64,000 nucleotides of DNA from Lactarius indigo (GCA_025766275.1 JAFKAC010000045.1:1-64000); one strand, 5' to 3'. Shown: positions 13,601 through 25,248, counted from the stretch's first letter. Translations and numbers: made by a program. The notes: generated by a model not told the origin, from the letters alone.

Positions 13601-15973
13601 GCTGTATAGCGTAGTAGCTCTGAATTCTACGGGGCCTTTCAGAGCATTCTCGATTGCGTGCTGCTACTTCATGAGCCAATGACCGTCAGTGTACCGCATA
13701 TTTACATATCATCAGTGATCTGGGGCGAGCCATGGTCTGCGGCTATAAAACTTCTCCCTTCCGGACTTCTGCCCATCAGATTCGGGACTCATCTGGTGGA
13801 TGCACTGAACTCTGGAAGGGAAGTTCTTTCTGTGGCGTACTCTCCGGATGGACGACGGATTGTCACCGGTTCTATGCACTGCACCGTCCAGATATGGGAC
13901 TTTCACATCGGTATTCCTCTCACGAAGCCCCTCAAAGGTCATATGGGGATGGTGACATCCGTGGTGTTTTCTCCGGATGGTACTTCTGTCGTCTCTGGGT
14001 CTGACGACGGCACCGTTCGGATTTGGGACTCTCAGACCGGCGTGCCTATTAGAGAGCCGCTCAAGGGTCACACAGGTCTAGTCACATCTGTCGCATATTC
14101 TCCAGATGGCGCACACGTCATCTCAGGATCTACAGACATGACGGTTAGAATGTGGAACGCGCAAACAGGAGCCCTAGTTAGAAAGCCGTTACTGGGTCCC
14201 ACTGGTCCTATAACATCTGTGGCATATTCTCCGGATGGGAGACGCATTATTTGTGGTTCCGAAGACACCTTAGTTTGGATGTGGGAATCTCTTACAGGAG
14301 GACTCGTCGGAAACCCCTTTGAGGGTCACAAAGGCCCAGTTTTATCTGTCACATTTTCACCAGACGGAAAAAATATTGTCTCAGGGTCTAAAGATAACAC
14401 TGTTCGGATCTGGGACCCTGAGACAGGTAGCCTTACTTGTGAGCCTCTTAGGGGCCATACCAATCAGGTTACATCTGTGGCATATTCACAGGATGGGAAG
14501 ATTATTGTCTCTGGATCCATGGATGGTACTCTTTGGCTATGGGACCCACAAACTGGCAAACCCATTAAGGACCCCCTTCCTGGCCAAATACCTCCCATTA
14601 CATCTGTAACATTCTCCCCAGATGGGAGATACATCATCTCAGGGTCCTTTGGAAACACAGTTTATGTATGGGACTCTCAAGCAGGAAAGCCTAAGGGCAA
14701 GCTCCTTAGAGGTCATACAAATAACATCACAGCCTTAGCATACTCTAGAGATGGAAAGCACATTATTTCAGGGTCTTATGACAAAACAATTTGGAGGTGG
14801 GATTCAAAGACAGGATTGCCAATTGGTCAACCCCTTAGAGGCCACACAGACAATATACAATCTATTGTATATTCACCAGATGACTCCTATATCATCTCAG
14901 CATCTCTGGATAACACACTTCAGATATGGGACTCTCAGACAGGTGCACCCATTGGTGAGCCTTTAAAAGGCCATAAATATGCAGTTTTATCTGTTGCATG
15001 CTCCCCTGATGGAACACAAATTGCCTCAGGATCTCTGGACAGCACAGTCTTGATATGGGACCTTAAAACATGTGCATTGATCAAAGGACCACTTAGAGGC
15101 CATACAGGTCAAGTTTCATCTGTTGCCTACTCATCAGATGGGACACTTGTTGTTTCTGGGTCTTCAGATGGTACAATTATTATATGGGACCCCAAAACAA
15201 GCTCTGCCACTCAAGAGCCACTTAAGGGTCACACAGAACCAGTCTCTGCCATAGCATGTTCCCCAACTAGATCTCATGTTGTCTCAGGATCCTATGACAA
15301 CACAATTCAAATATGGGACCTTCAAACAGGCAAGCCAATCTATGAGCCCCTGAAAGGTCACACTGGTGGAATCATAGCATTAGGATATTCTCCAGATGGC
15401 AACCACATTATATCTGTAGGGGGTGATACAATCAGGATATGGGACTCTCTAACTGGTGCCCTTATTGGCACACCCATCAAAGGTCACCGAACTGCAATCC
15501 AAGCTATAGCATATTCCCCAGATGGGAGACACATTGCCGTAGGAGCCATGGATGACACTGGCGCAATCAGGGTTTGGGACACTCAGACAACCATATTCGT
15601 CAATGAGCCCTCCAAGAACCTAAGCAACTTTGTTCAGTCTGTTGTGTACTCCCAAGATGTCGAATATTTTTGGGATCCTCACCAAAAGGACTTCATGTCC
15701 CGAGCAAAGGTCGCGTATCTACGCCAGGGTGCTAATAACAATCCAGACCAAGACGTCGAAGTAGCACATTTGAGCCAACCTCTAGCTATCCCAAGTGACG
15801 GGTGGCTCCGAACGGTGGATGGCGGCCTACTAACGCATGTCCCTCATGAGTATCGGCGTGGAATATGCGACACGACTGTAATGTGCATACCCTGCGACGT
15901 ATATAATCACCCGATCAGGTTGGATTGGAACGGGGTTCATAATGCCTGGGACGACATCAGGAAGGTTATGTAG
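10690..15973 (+). CDS. NACHT-WD40 STAND receptor (NLR-like), copy B
   Basis: Same exon plan as copy A, with start ATG at 10690 and the two large exons at ~11842-13544 and ~13613-15973. I found no frameshift or stop in the model, and every splice site of copy A has a counterpart. Domains: C2-like N-terminus, NACHT with P-loop GIAGCGKSS and VVDALNECDD, the RVIVTSRP motif, then 14 WD40 repeats. Against copy A the NACHT core is almost identical, the end of the NACHT exon and the linker differ moderately, WD40 repeats 2, 5 and 6 are nearly identical, and repeats 7-14 differ mainly just after the GH dipeptide and in the SGSxDxT strand. Two intact, diverging paralogues side by side suggest both are kept by selection; the ligand is unknown. 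Confidence 0.9.
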
Positions 15974-17754
15974 TGGTCTATATAAATGCGTAGGTGAGTT
16001 TGATGCGTTGATCCTCACCCATTTATTGACTCGCACCACAGGGTCGTCTGGTTGTACGATGCTGTAGGATATACGAAAGTTGCTCAGTGTTCTGGAGGGC
16101 TCTGAAGAGACGGAGATGGAGGTCTTCGCTGGAGTTTTGTAGTCGTGGTTCTAGTCTCAACGCATCGTCTTTTGGAATGGGAGTGGCCGTTTACTAAATA
16201 CTATAGTTGTCAGAATGTGTCGAAAGATGCGGTATTAAGACATCGACTGAATGGTAGGCGATCACGCGACTGGAAATGGGCGTGGTGCAAACAAAAGACG
16301 GAAGCAACAGACAATCGTGAGAGAAGTCCAAGAGCACAAAAGCGTGGCGCGTCCCAGGCGATGGGGCGAATATCGTCGTACAGTGGGACCGTGGCGGCCG
16401 AGATGTCGTGAATTCCGATTCTGGTTAGTAGCTGCTGTATCATTTCTAGATGAGCGCCAATAGATGTGAGTTATTCTTGTGATGCGCTGCCCAGGCCACA
16501 GGCGCCGACAGCCGAAACGACGCTGACGAGGGCGGCGATACCTGACGTCGAGCAAGAACGAGTGTGAGTAAGGCGAACGTCTTCGTCCAGTTAGGAAGCA
16601 GAGAGATGGGTAGCACGTACCGCCCTACCCGAGACGGGTTGACGTTCATCGCAAACTGTGCGTCCTTGGTGGCATCCGGGTTCAGAGTTGCTTCGCACAG
16701 TCGTCCGAAGCGGTCAAGGAAGACGACGTAGTAACCGGTGCGCTCAGTCCCCATAAGCTCCTTCGTCTCTTTGCGTGCCGTCATGCGCAGTGCGTTCAGT
16801 TCGTCACCAGCAGCGACGCTGATACCTTTTCATGGGACCCGGACGCGGATCACCATCACCAAGTGCTGGGTGCATTTCTTCCACATAGGGCCAAGCGGCG
16901 GGGCAATGCCGAGCCATGAGATCTGTTGCGAGGTTGTCGTAGTAGTATGATCGATGATGGGATGTAGACAAGAATCGTCTGAGCAAATGTGCAATCCGCT
17001 GTGGAAGGTGGCGTTCCGTCGTCGTCAAATCTGGGGGAGCGGAAAAGGATGAAACCCGGTGACGAGTTCAGGTACAAGGGGTCGCTACTGCATTAGCGCT
17101 TTCTTTTTTGAAACCATAGGTGATATATACCGTCCAAGAAAATGTATCTGGAAACGAAATGACCAGCCTGGCGGTCCAGTGGAAGTCGGGTCTACGACTG
17201 ACTGAGCTTGATCGCCCATATCTGTTGTAAGCCTCAAGTTCGATTCTATCCCAAGATTTGATTTGATACGCACCGGTTGCCATTCTGAAAGCGTAGCCCG
17301 AAATTTCGCAACGGTACGGCCAACGAGCTCGTCTCATTATTAGTACGCATTCGCTCGCGACCACTAATCCAGTCAACTTCAGGTGTTGGGAATATCTTTA
17401 CCCTACAAGGCCGTCCTGTGTGAACCTAGCAATGTAGAGGTCGTTGAACCTATAGCAAGTCCTTGAGTGAAATAACGGTGGAGCTGTGTATCTAGAGAAT
17501 ACCATAAGTTCGTCTCGCCGCAGGAAGCACAATGGAAGTCAGTTTCTCGTTTGAACCAGGTGTCATGTACTGTGAGAGAATGCTGAATTGCTTTCTCGTT
17601 TTCTGTGCCGTCTTGTTGACACCTTTTGAAGGCTGTGGGTTACTGTAACAATAGAAAAAAATTATGAAGGCAGCGACATATATAATGGCCAGATGCAACA
17701 CAACGGGCCAAGGCGGTCCGCCACATTCGCCCTCTTCTAATATCCTCTCAGTTC
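15974..17754. other. Unrecognised interval, unit B counterpart of 5907-7844
   Basis: Aligns with 5907-7844 by eye through shared stretches: the cell around 16650-16800 (CGCAGTGCGTTCAG), the 17100-17300 segment (GGTGATATATACCGTCCAAG) and the 17291-17385 segment. Minus-strand frames are again broken, in other places than in unit A. No name can be given. Confidence 0.4.
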
Positions 17755-18870
17755 ATCATGCATCATGGGAAGAAACGGTAAGCCGAACAATGTGGCCTTT
17801 ACTTATGTAACACTCTCAACAGAAGCCAAAAAACCAACCCTGGCCCTCAAATCAAGTACACCTTGGAGTACACACCCGGTCATCTTCTGGTAGAGGACAC
17901 TGCGGCTACCATTGCACTACCGCATAACTCAAGAAAGATGCAGGTGTGCCGCGCCACGCCTACCCCGATCTCAAAGCAGCGCAGACGTTCCGTGCGTCCC
18001 GCCATTCCCGTCCTCCTGACAGTACCTGATCATTCCTGCCATCGTTCCTCGGCTCATTAGTCTCTACTGCGCGACACACCGCACGAAGACACGATGATGG
18101 CGTCTGAGCCGACGCTCTCATCCCTCGCGAGCTAGCAACCTCTGCCATGACAGCGTCTAGTCCCTTGTTGCGCCAGAGCTGGTAGCATCCGGAGGAGGCG
18201 GGAAGATGAAGGAGTGGCACTACATCCACGCTAGTGACCACACAAGGTTGTAGATGGGGTGGATGTCGTGCTGACGCGCACGGCCCAGGTGGCTCGTCGT
18301 GGAGGAGGTACGCCGGGGAGAGGCGGAGGGCAAGCGGTTCACGTTCGTGCTCAATAGGATCGGTGAGCGCCGTGTATCTCTGTCTCCTCTTCTAATCAAT
18401 TCTTTCGTAGGCTGAAGCACCTCCGCCACACAGATTCAACGCTGCCCTTTCTCAACTAACCCACCCCCGCACGCCGGGACCCCGACATCCTCGCCGCAGT
18501 ACGCCAAGTGCCCTTTGACTGGTACCACCATAAAATACAGTTCTTCTCCGAGCCGCCTGCGCTGTACGCGACGCACGTACCGTCCGGTCCCGCGAAAACA
18601 ATCGTACCGGGCGCCGAGATGACGGGTAACGCGCAGATCGTTGGCGCGTTCGGTGCGCCGTTCGTTCTGGAAGGCCTGTTCTGCGAGGCGGACGCTGAGG
18701 CGGGGGACATTGCCCGAAGACGCTACATATTCAGGGATGGATATATGGAGGGCAAGGGGCCGGGAACATGCGCATCGACGACGATGACGATGCAACACCG
18801 TACGTATCCCTCTTCTCAGCCTAACCGGTAAAGGATATATAAATACCGACGCTCCCCCATTCATTGCAGA
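17755..18870 (+). pseudogene. NUG1/GNL3 GTPase pseudogene, copy B
   Basis: Second decayed copy of the gene at 22484-24607. The start ATGGGAAGAAAC (17765) and the first intron donor survive here. The exon 2-3 region (near 17825-17990) and the part around LNRI (18350) are recognisable; then the sequence jumps straight into the tail of the intron before the GGTPD exon (CTCAACTAACCC) and continues to 3' exon pieces (18500-18800). P-loop and DSPG exons are missing, with the same deletion junction as copy A. Extra frameshifts and loss of the C-terminal basic tail make it non-coding. Confidence 0.8.
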
Positions 18871-18942
18871 CCGAACCCGCACAAATGGGCACACTCACCC
18901 GCGCCATCCAGCAGGGCGGGGGGCAATGCCATTCAGAAGGAG

Positions 18943-19030
18943 TAGCCCGAAAATTTGCAACAGCACACAGCTAATGAGTCATTTCTAGATGCATTCACTC
19001 GCAACCACGGATCCCGTCAAGTTTAGGTGA
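18943..19030. repeat. Third short copy of the 7275 / 17290 segment
   Basis: About 88 nt beginning GTAGCCCGAAAATTTGC resemble 17291-17385 and 7276-7365. The copy lies exactly between the end of the NUG1 scrap and the truncated 3' side of the WDR48 pseudogene, so it marks a rearrangement breakpoint. Confidence 0.55.
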
Positions 19031-20795
19031 CATAAGGAAAGGGTAAGTTGTCATTCCTAAGTAAACTCCTACAACTAGTTCCATAACAATTGTCCCCTGC
19101 CATTTTGATACCACGGAGGATGTTGTTTTGATGAGCGCGGTGGCGTGGATGGCTCTATGGGGTGGCACATGCCACTGCTGTAGATTTGAGCTACTGCTCG
19201 CAGTCCATACCAACAAGTCGTCTAGCGCGACAAGTTTGGTGACACCCTCGGCTGGTGGCGCAATGTCTTGACAGATGACCATGCACTCTCCTTCTGACAT
19301 GTCCGTGTAACCCTCGACGTCGATCTTGGCGACATAGCCAGACTTGTCGCCTGAGTAAAAAATCTCCAGAGATGGATGTGATGAATGAAGCACCCAGACA
19401 GAGTCGGTGTGGTGCGTAAAAGTATGCAGGCACCGCTGCGAGGTGATGGACCACAGCTTGACCGAAGCTATGTCATCATAAGTGAGCTGTCATTGGAAGT
19501 GATAGCACAAGCATACCATTGGCAGAAGCAGTAAGTAGCTGTATTGACAAATCGGAAATGAGCGCGGAATATGGGAAAAGGGAATGTTGCAACCCACGCA
19601 TCTTGCGTCTTTGGATATAAGAATCGCGTGAATGTTGTCGGTATGCCCAACGGGTTTCCCAATTCACCTCCCAGCGCGAGGGTCCCACATGCGGATGATG
19701 CGCTCCAGGCCCCCACATGCGACCATATGCCCCTGCGGGTCAACCACGAGTGCATATATCAACACTTTGGCACCTGATGATTCAGGAGGAGAGAATGTCA
19801 TGATAGGTTGTGCAGATTGCGCTTGCGATGAATGGGAGAGATCCCAAAGCTTGATGGTGCGATCGAATGAGCCTGATGCAATCTAGCCCTGGCACAGAAA
19901 GCGTGAATGAATGGAGTGAAATTACGGAAAACTGTCACCTGTGAGCGAGACATTGAACGTAGTTGGTGTGGGTGCCAACAGTGGTGGGGTCAGATAATGG
20001 TGATGAATGCGGATTCCAGGCTTTGACAGTACCGTCCGATGAGGCAGATACAACTACTCGAATTGGGTTTAAAGACTCTCAGGGAAAAGGGTGAGACACG
20101 AATGCATCTTGTTCTGGTTGCACAATGAGATGTCATTTACCCAGTCTGAGTGTATCTGAGCGGCCTGACGGAAAGTGGAGGGCTAAGAGACAGAGAGTAG
20201 CTGAAACGGAATGAGACCGAGCACATGATGCAGACACACCCCGCCAGGACGGAATGCGTCAATATCCCCCTCCCACTGGTGCTTGAATGGGAGGAGGCCA
20301 CGATGCTGCTGAGCCCGCAACGCCTAGAACTTCCCTTGACCTCGCCAAGGATATCCCCATCACTTCACAAATCTTTATCCTTGTCAAGAACATCGTCCCC
20401 CCAGCCGGTGATCAGTTCCCAGCGGGTGCTCCTGTGACAATGTAACGTCATGTTTGTGGGTGCGCTGTCTCATGGATATATGAAGGTCCCACGCAATGAC
20501 GAGGCCACCATGACCACCTGTATAGAGGATACTCTCTGGTGAGGGGCGACCGAGGAGTTGAGTGGTAGTATCGAGGGCGAGGGACGAGACGCCAAGACGG
20601 TGACGAGGGATATGATATTGCGTTGGTGAGTAAGGAGGTCGATTTGGGGATGTTGGATGAGGTTGGGCAGATTGGGTTGGTTGAACTGAGTCTATCGAAA
20701 CCGAGTGGGGGCAAGCTCAGGCGAGGAACAGGACTTATCGGCGGAGAAAATGGGATGACATAGGAAACACGGCGACGTGGGGGTGGAGGCGCCAT
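19031..20795 (-). pseudogene. WDR48-like gene, largest remnant, copy C
   Basis: From the ATG at 20795-20793 downstream on the minus strand, WD40 pieces of a WDR48/UAF1-type protein appear in order: the proline-rich start, [10 protein letters not shown] (near 20430), SGSFDRTIKLWDLS (near 19860), RMWDPRAG and KLVGHTDNIRAIL (19690-19640), LLTASA (near 19530), [14 protein letters not shown] (19390-19340) and LLVWTASSS (near 19200). Frames change several times, a stop interrupts just after the [10 protein letters not shown] exon, and exon 1 has a 5-nt insertion (GATATGATATTG against GATATTG). The C-terminal third is gone at ~19030. Non-functional. Confidence 0.85.
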
Positions 20796-20943
20796 TCACA
20801 CCTCCGGAAGAACCTCGGTGCACGGTAACGTTCCTTTCTTTTTTTTTTTTGCAAGGGCGATTTTCATTTAGGTACTAGTACAGTACAACCGACGATACAC
20901 CCGTCCCAGTAAAATACACCAAAGTCACTACAAACGCTGCTAT

Positions 20944-22332
20944 TCACGAACTGCCAACGTCCGCAGTTTTCATCCACTCCATCACCTTGCTTCGGCTAGC
21001 CTCCTGAACCTTCAATTCCTCTTCCTCCCTTCGCTTCTCCCTCCTCTTAGCGGCCTCTTCCGGCGTAATTCCTAGCACGGACATTAAAAACGCATTTACA
21101 TCATCCATCGCTTTCGCCATTTCGTCCCCCGTCCTTGTGAAGGTGTAACGTGATGAGGAAGTGGGAGGGTGGGAGGGGTCATGACAATCGACTGAGTTAC
21201 CGGGAACATAGGTGGGGTCGCGAAATTCGTCGCTGTCAGGTGGCGTCCTGGGTTCGATTATTGGAATATTAATGTAGTGTTCCTTGTGGTAGTTTCCCAT
21301 CACATCGTGAACGGCCCTATGGTGACGCATGCTGTTCCACTGCTTGTAAGCGGCAATACCATACACGTAATCGAGGATGACCACAGAAGGTAGTGAGTTT
21401 GTGTTCTCGAACTGGGCATCCACGTTTGAACCTAATGCGAAGGCAACACCACCGCCCAAGCTTCCTGTCCTCCTGAGAGTTTCAGCCGCGGCTGGGTTAT
21501 ATTCAGGAGGCATCGCCAAGCGATGCAGGGTAAGGTGATCCGTGGGCACGGGACCTTCTCTGTCAGAGGGTTCGACTCTCGGAATGTCGGTGGGATCCAG
21601 TCCGTAATTTGGCGTCTAAAATACCATTATAAACGCGCCTAAACAGGAACTGCCAAAATTTCGTACCTTCAAGAAGGCAACTTCTCCTATACCAAGTTTC
21701 GCATGCAAGTGCTTGGCCAAAAACACACCATTCTCAACGTCATGAATACGAATCACAGGTGGCGGGTCCTTATTCTCATAAAGGGGCCAACGATCTCGGA
21801 CAACCGTAAGAATGTACTAGAAGAGACCATCATTTAGGAAGCATATTGATGATCATAGTCATTATTTGTTACCTCATCGCCTTTGCTCATTGGAATAATA
21901 TGTGCTGCGTCGCAACATTCTGGCACATCTCGTGTGATGACACAGAGCTCACCATCTCGGTCCATGATTTCCCGTCTGAAATGGTTGCGGCGTGGTGTCC
22001 GATCAGTAGATGTCATTGTGCCATTTAAACCTTCGTAATCGACGAAGATACATCGGCCTGGAGAAGTGGGCGGTGAGCAACGATCTCACATGTAAAAAGA
22101 ACCTACTCGAAGGTCTATAGAAGTATATATCATCATCAGCCAACTCGGTGCTGTCATAGTCGACTGGAGGGCCGCCGTGCTCCGCAGAAAGATCACCGCG
22201 AGCTCCACAAATGCAATACAATACATATCGCAGCCATTTGAAAGGGCGGATTGATAACCTCCCGATATCATCGAAGGGAATAGAGAGGAAGGAACGTTGA
22301 GAACCGTCAACGTCTAGACAGATTTCAACCAT
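20944..22332 (-). CDS. HNH nuclease-domain protein of mushroom type
   Basis: Four exons on the minus strand (22332-22107, 22057-21873, 21816-21667, 21615-20944) give 410 residues with all phases closed. The HNH-like module is in exon 2: CVITRD (Cys114), CC (123-124) and AAHIIP (His128), followed in exon 3 by GVFLAKHLHAKLGIGEVAF, the usual continuation of this family in Agaricomycetes. The C-terminal 200 residues are variable, with a charged helix (RREKRREEEELKVQ) near the end. The family is common and lineage-expanded in mushrooms; substrate and role are unknown. It shares a 151-nt divergent upstream region with the NUG1 gene. The short poly-T at ~20830 lies past its 3' end. Confidence 0.85.
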
Positions 22333-22483
22333 AGTGATGACGCAATGATATCAATGATAGTTCAAGAGGATTTCAGCATCCGGACCGGACCGGACCCCAG
22401 TGACTGCGGGCTCACGCGTCCGAGTCTGTAGAGATTTACGGAGGCCGACTTATCTTACACTCTCCCACTGACGCCGATTCATC
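22333..22483. promoter_or_regulatory. Divergent upstream region, HNH gene / NUG1
   Basis: 151 nt separate the two start codons, so both promoters must overlap here. The NUG1 side has a pyrimidine-rich stretch (TTACACTCTCCCACTGACGCC) immediately before its ATG, and traces of the same leader precede the scraps at ~7810-7850 and ~17745. No TATA box is evident. Confidence 0.5.
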
Positions 22484-24607
22484 ATGGGAAGAAACAGTGA
22501 GAAATATTACAATCTTTTACTTCAGACCCTGTAACCTTTTCAAACAGAAGTGAAAAAGCCAACCCTGCCCCTCAAATCAAGTACCCATCCAATTCATCTT
22601 TCGGGCAGGAACACACAACAGCTAACACCGCAACCGACACAGAACTCAAGAAAGACCCAGGCGTGCCGCGCCTTCCCGATCTCAAAGTCCGCAGCGCAGA
22701 AATACAGCGCAGACGCTCCGTACGTCCCCCTCCCCTCGCCGCCCCGACTCTCTGACCAGCCAAGCCCAGTCCCCACTGCGCGACCCCCCACACGGAGACG
22801 TAACGATGGCGTCAGAGCCGACGCTCTCCTCGCTCGCGCAGCTAGCAGCCTCCGCCGCCGCCGCCGTGACGCCCGCTGATGCGTCGGAGCTGGCTGGTGG
22901 TGGTGGTGGTGGTGGGACCGGGAAGACGACGACGAAGGAGCAGCTGCGCCGGCACTATATACGCGCGCTGCACAAGGTCGTCGAAGAAGCGGACGTCGTG
23001 CTGCTCGTGCTGGACGCGCGTGACCCGGCTGGGTGTCGCAGTCGGCTGGTCGAGGAGGAGGTGCGTCGGCGCGAGGGTGAGGGCAAGCGGCTCGTGTTCG
23101 TGCTCAACAAGATCGGTGCGTGCGTTTGTCCAATACTCTCTCTCTCCACACTCCACTACCATAATCGATTTTTTAGACCTGGTGCCGCGAGAGAATGCAC
23201 AGGCGTGGCTGAAGCACCTCCGTCATACGACCCCGACGCTGCCATTCCGCTCCGCGGGCTCGCACCAACGCACGAACCTCTCCTCTGGTACTGCGCCGGC
23301 GCTCCTACGCCTGCTCAAGGCGTACAAGCCGAGCGCGGCGCAGAGCATGACCGTCGGCGTTGTTGGCTTCCCGAATGTTGGCAAAAGCAGCCTGATCAAT
23401 ACGCTCAAGCGTGCCAAGGTCGGCACCTTTTTTTTTTTTTTTGGTGTCCCCTTCCTCGGCAGTCAGTTGTATTGAGATGCGTATGGGGAAGGTGTGCGCT
23501 GTAGCTGGGCAAGCGGGACATACAAAAGAGCTGCAGTCTATTCAGCTCGAGCGCGGGCTGCGGATCGTCGACTCGCCTGGCGTCATCTTTGACGACGATG
23601 AGGGCATACAGGGCCAAAACGAGTCGTCTGTACTCCTGCGTAACGTCGTCAAACCGGAGGATGTCGACGATCCCATCTCCGTCGGTACGTTCCTGCCCTT
23701 TCTCTCTCTCCCATCCGAGCTCCATTCCAACACCTCTCCACCGAAAGTCGAGGAGATCCTCGTGCGCACCCAAGTCGAAAAGCTAATGAAGATCTACAAC
23801 CTGCCCTCGTTCAACACGGCGCTCGAATTCCTAACGATGCTCGCGCTAAGCACCGGCCGTCTCCTCCGAGTCCGTCCGTCCCTCCCCCTCTCCCTCCTCT
23901 CGAACTAACTAAACCTTCACACTCAGGGCGGAACACCCGACATCCTCGCCGCGGCGCGCCAAGTGCTTGTCGACTGGAATCATCACAAAATACCTTTCTT
24001 CTCCGAGCCGCCCGCGCTACACGCGGCACACGTGCCGTCCACGGTGCCCGGCCCCGCGCAGCAGATCGCACCGGGCGCCGAGATGACCGGAAATGCGCAG
24101 ATCGTGGGCGCGTTGGGCGCGCCGTTCGTCCTGGAGGGCCTGTTTGGCGAGGCGGACGCCGAGGCGATGATGGATGCTGAGCCGGCAGCCGAAGACGCTA
24201 CGTATTCGGGTATGGAAGTCGAGGACGAGTCGCGCGGGGGCATGCAGATCGACGACGACGACGGTCTAGCGTACGTTTTTTTTTTATCCTCAGCCTGCCT
24301 GGTAAAAAGGAGTGAGTGACCTGACGCCCCCTTTTGCAGACCGGACACGACGAGGAGCTCACGCAAACATGCACACTCGCCTGCACCGTCCAACTATCCG
24401 GGTTCCTCGGATGTCGCCGGCGACCAACCAGACCCTGCGTTTCGCGCGCCGAAGAGGCTACGACGACTTGCTGTGCGCAGCGCCTCGATCCCCACTGCGG
24501 CTATTGCGGTGCGCAGTCGGCGCGCGGAACGACAAGCACGACGGAAGCGCGAGCGGGCTGCTACTACTGCTGCTGTCGGCTCAGGGATGGAGGTCGACGG
24601 CAGATAA
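22484..24607 (+). CDS. NUG1: NUG1/GNL3 (nucleostemin)-type nucleolar GTPase
   Basis: Nine exons close in phase: 22484-22496, 22548-22580, 22643-22719, 22770-23115, 23177-23418, 23492-23684, 23748-23869, 23927-24270, 24340-24607; 545 residues. It is a circularly permuted GTPase of the YlqF type: DARDP, then G4 NKID (154-157), then P-loop GFPNVGKSS (220-228), then G3 DSPG (264-267). The basic N-terminus contains KKDPGVPRLPDLK, typical of nucleostemin/Nug1/Grn1 proteins, and the C-terminus is Arg-rich. These GTPases work in the nucleolus in large ribosomal subunit assembly and export. A glycine run (residues ~76-82) is coded by a GGT repeat. Intron 5 has a run of about 16 T. The first two exons are short, so automatic annotation may begin at the later ATG 22806. 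Intact source-type gene for the two scraps in the duplicated units. Confidence 0.9.
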
Positions 24608-24778
24608 GTTCATGAGGTGCCAACAAATGTATAGGGAGTGTCCTTCAAACGTGTTGTATTGTATGAACATGTTATACACAGAGTTTTACGAACCGTCGAA
24701 AATAATAAAGAAAAATAACGAATAAAATACGGAGTTTCTGTTTTTGCAGAAGATTTAAATATAGACGAAACTGTAGCT

Positions 24779-25248
24779 TCAGTCTGCGTCACGATGCCGC
24801 TTGAACAGGTGCAGGCGGTGGTGCTTGTGCTCCTCGTCCGCAGCACCTGCACTCCAGCACCGGACCGCGGGCGCAGGCTCGCCGGCCAAATGCGGCGAGC
24901 CTCCAAACGTGGACGCATGAGCGGCCTTCGACAGCCCCCTAACACACACAAAAAATCAACACCGAAGTCAACCAATAAATGGAGGACACGAACCGCTGGG
25001 TGGCGTCGAGGTAGTGCTCGCGGTCGAGCAGCGTCGCGCGTTTGCTTATGGGTACCGAGACGCTATGGCTGGATACTTTCCAGCCGCGCTTTTCGAGTCT
25101 TTGTTGGAAGGAGGGGGTGTGTGAGGGGGGGGTGATGAGAGGAGAGAAGGAAAGGTACTCACGAGGATTTGGTGGCGTCGACGGCGGCGCTGCATTTGCG
25201 GACTAGGAGGGCGATGACGAGGACTGAGCCTATGACGAATGCGACGGT
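24779..25248 (-). CDS. Small single-pass membrane protein, 5' end unresolved
   Basis: Three minus-strand exons join in phase: 25248-25163, 25098-24994, 24938-24779, ending at TGA 24781-24779. The first of these codes a membrane helix (TVAFVIGSVLVIALLV) followed by a short Arg/Lys/Cys stretch. Then comes a soluble part with LEKRGWKVSSHSVSVPISKR and LLDREHYLDATQRGL, and a His-rich tail. I could not find an in-phase start exon; ATG at 25390 followed by a good donor (TTGTACGT) is near but gives the wrong phase, so at least one more exon is missing from this model. Not recognised. Convergent with NUG1, with 171 nt between stops. Confidence 0.55.

Larger units (their letters stand above)
9905..18942. 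repeat. Segmental duplication, unit B
   Basis: Second copy of the unit at 1-9904, with the same gene order and strands. The left edge is placed where homology to the WDR48 second exon (GGTGACAATG...CCAGCGGGTGCTCC region near 9940-9980, also at 20400-20440) begins. The right edge is placed where a short third copy of the 7275/17290 segment starts. Exon sequences of the NLR are far closer between units than the spacers are. Confidence 0.85.

Noticed and set aside
19191..20437. Treating the open frames at 19-20.8 kb as separate small genes
   Set aside because: All are in-order pieces of one WD40 gene in shifting frames, with an internal stop and a lost 3' end.
23427..23446. Poly-T run as a terminator or retroposon mark
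   Set aside because: It lies inside a NUG1 intron and is best seen as an expanded polypyrimidine tract.
22806..23504. NUG1 starting at ATG 22806 as a shorter protein
   Set aside because: Upstream exons at 22484-22719 carry the KKDPGVPRLPDLK signature of the family and join in phase, so 22806 is an internal Met.
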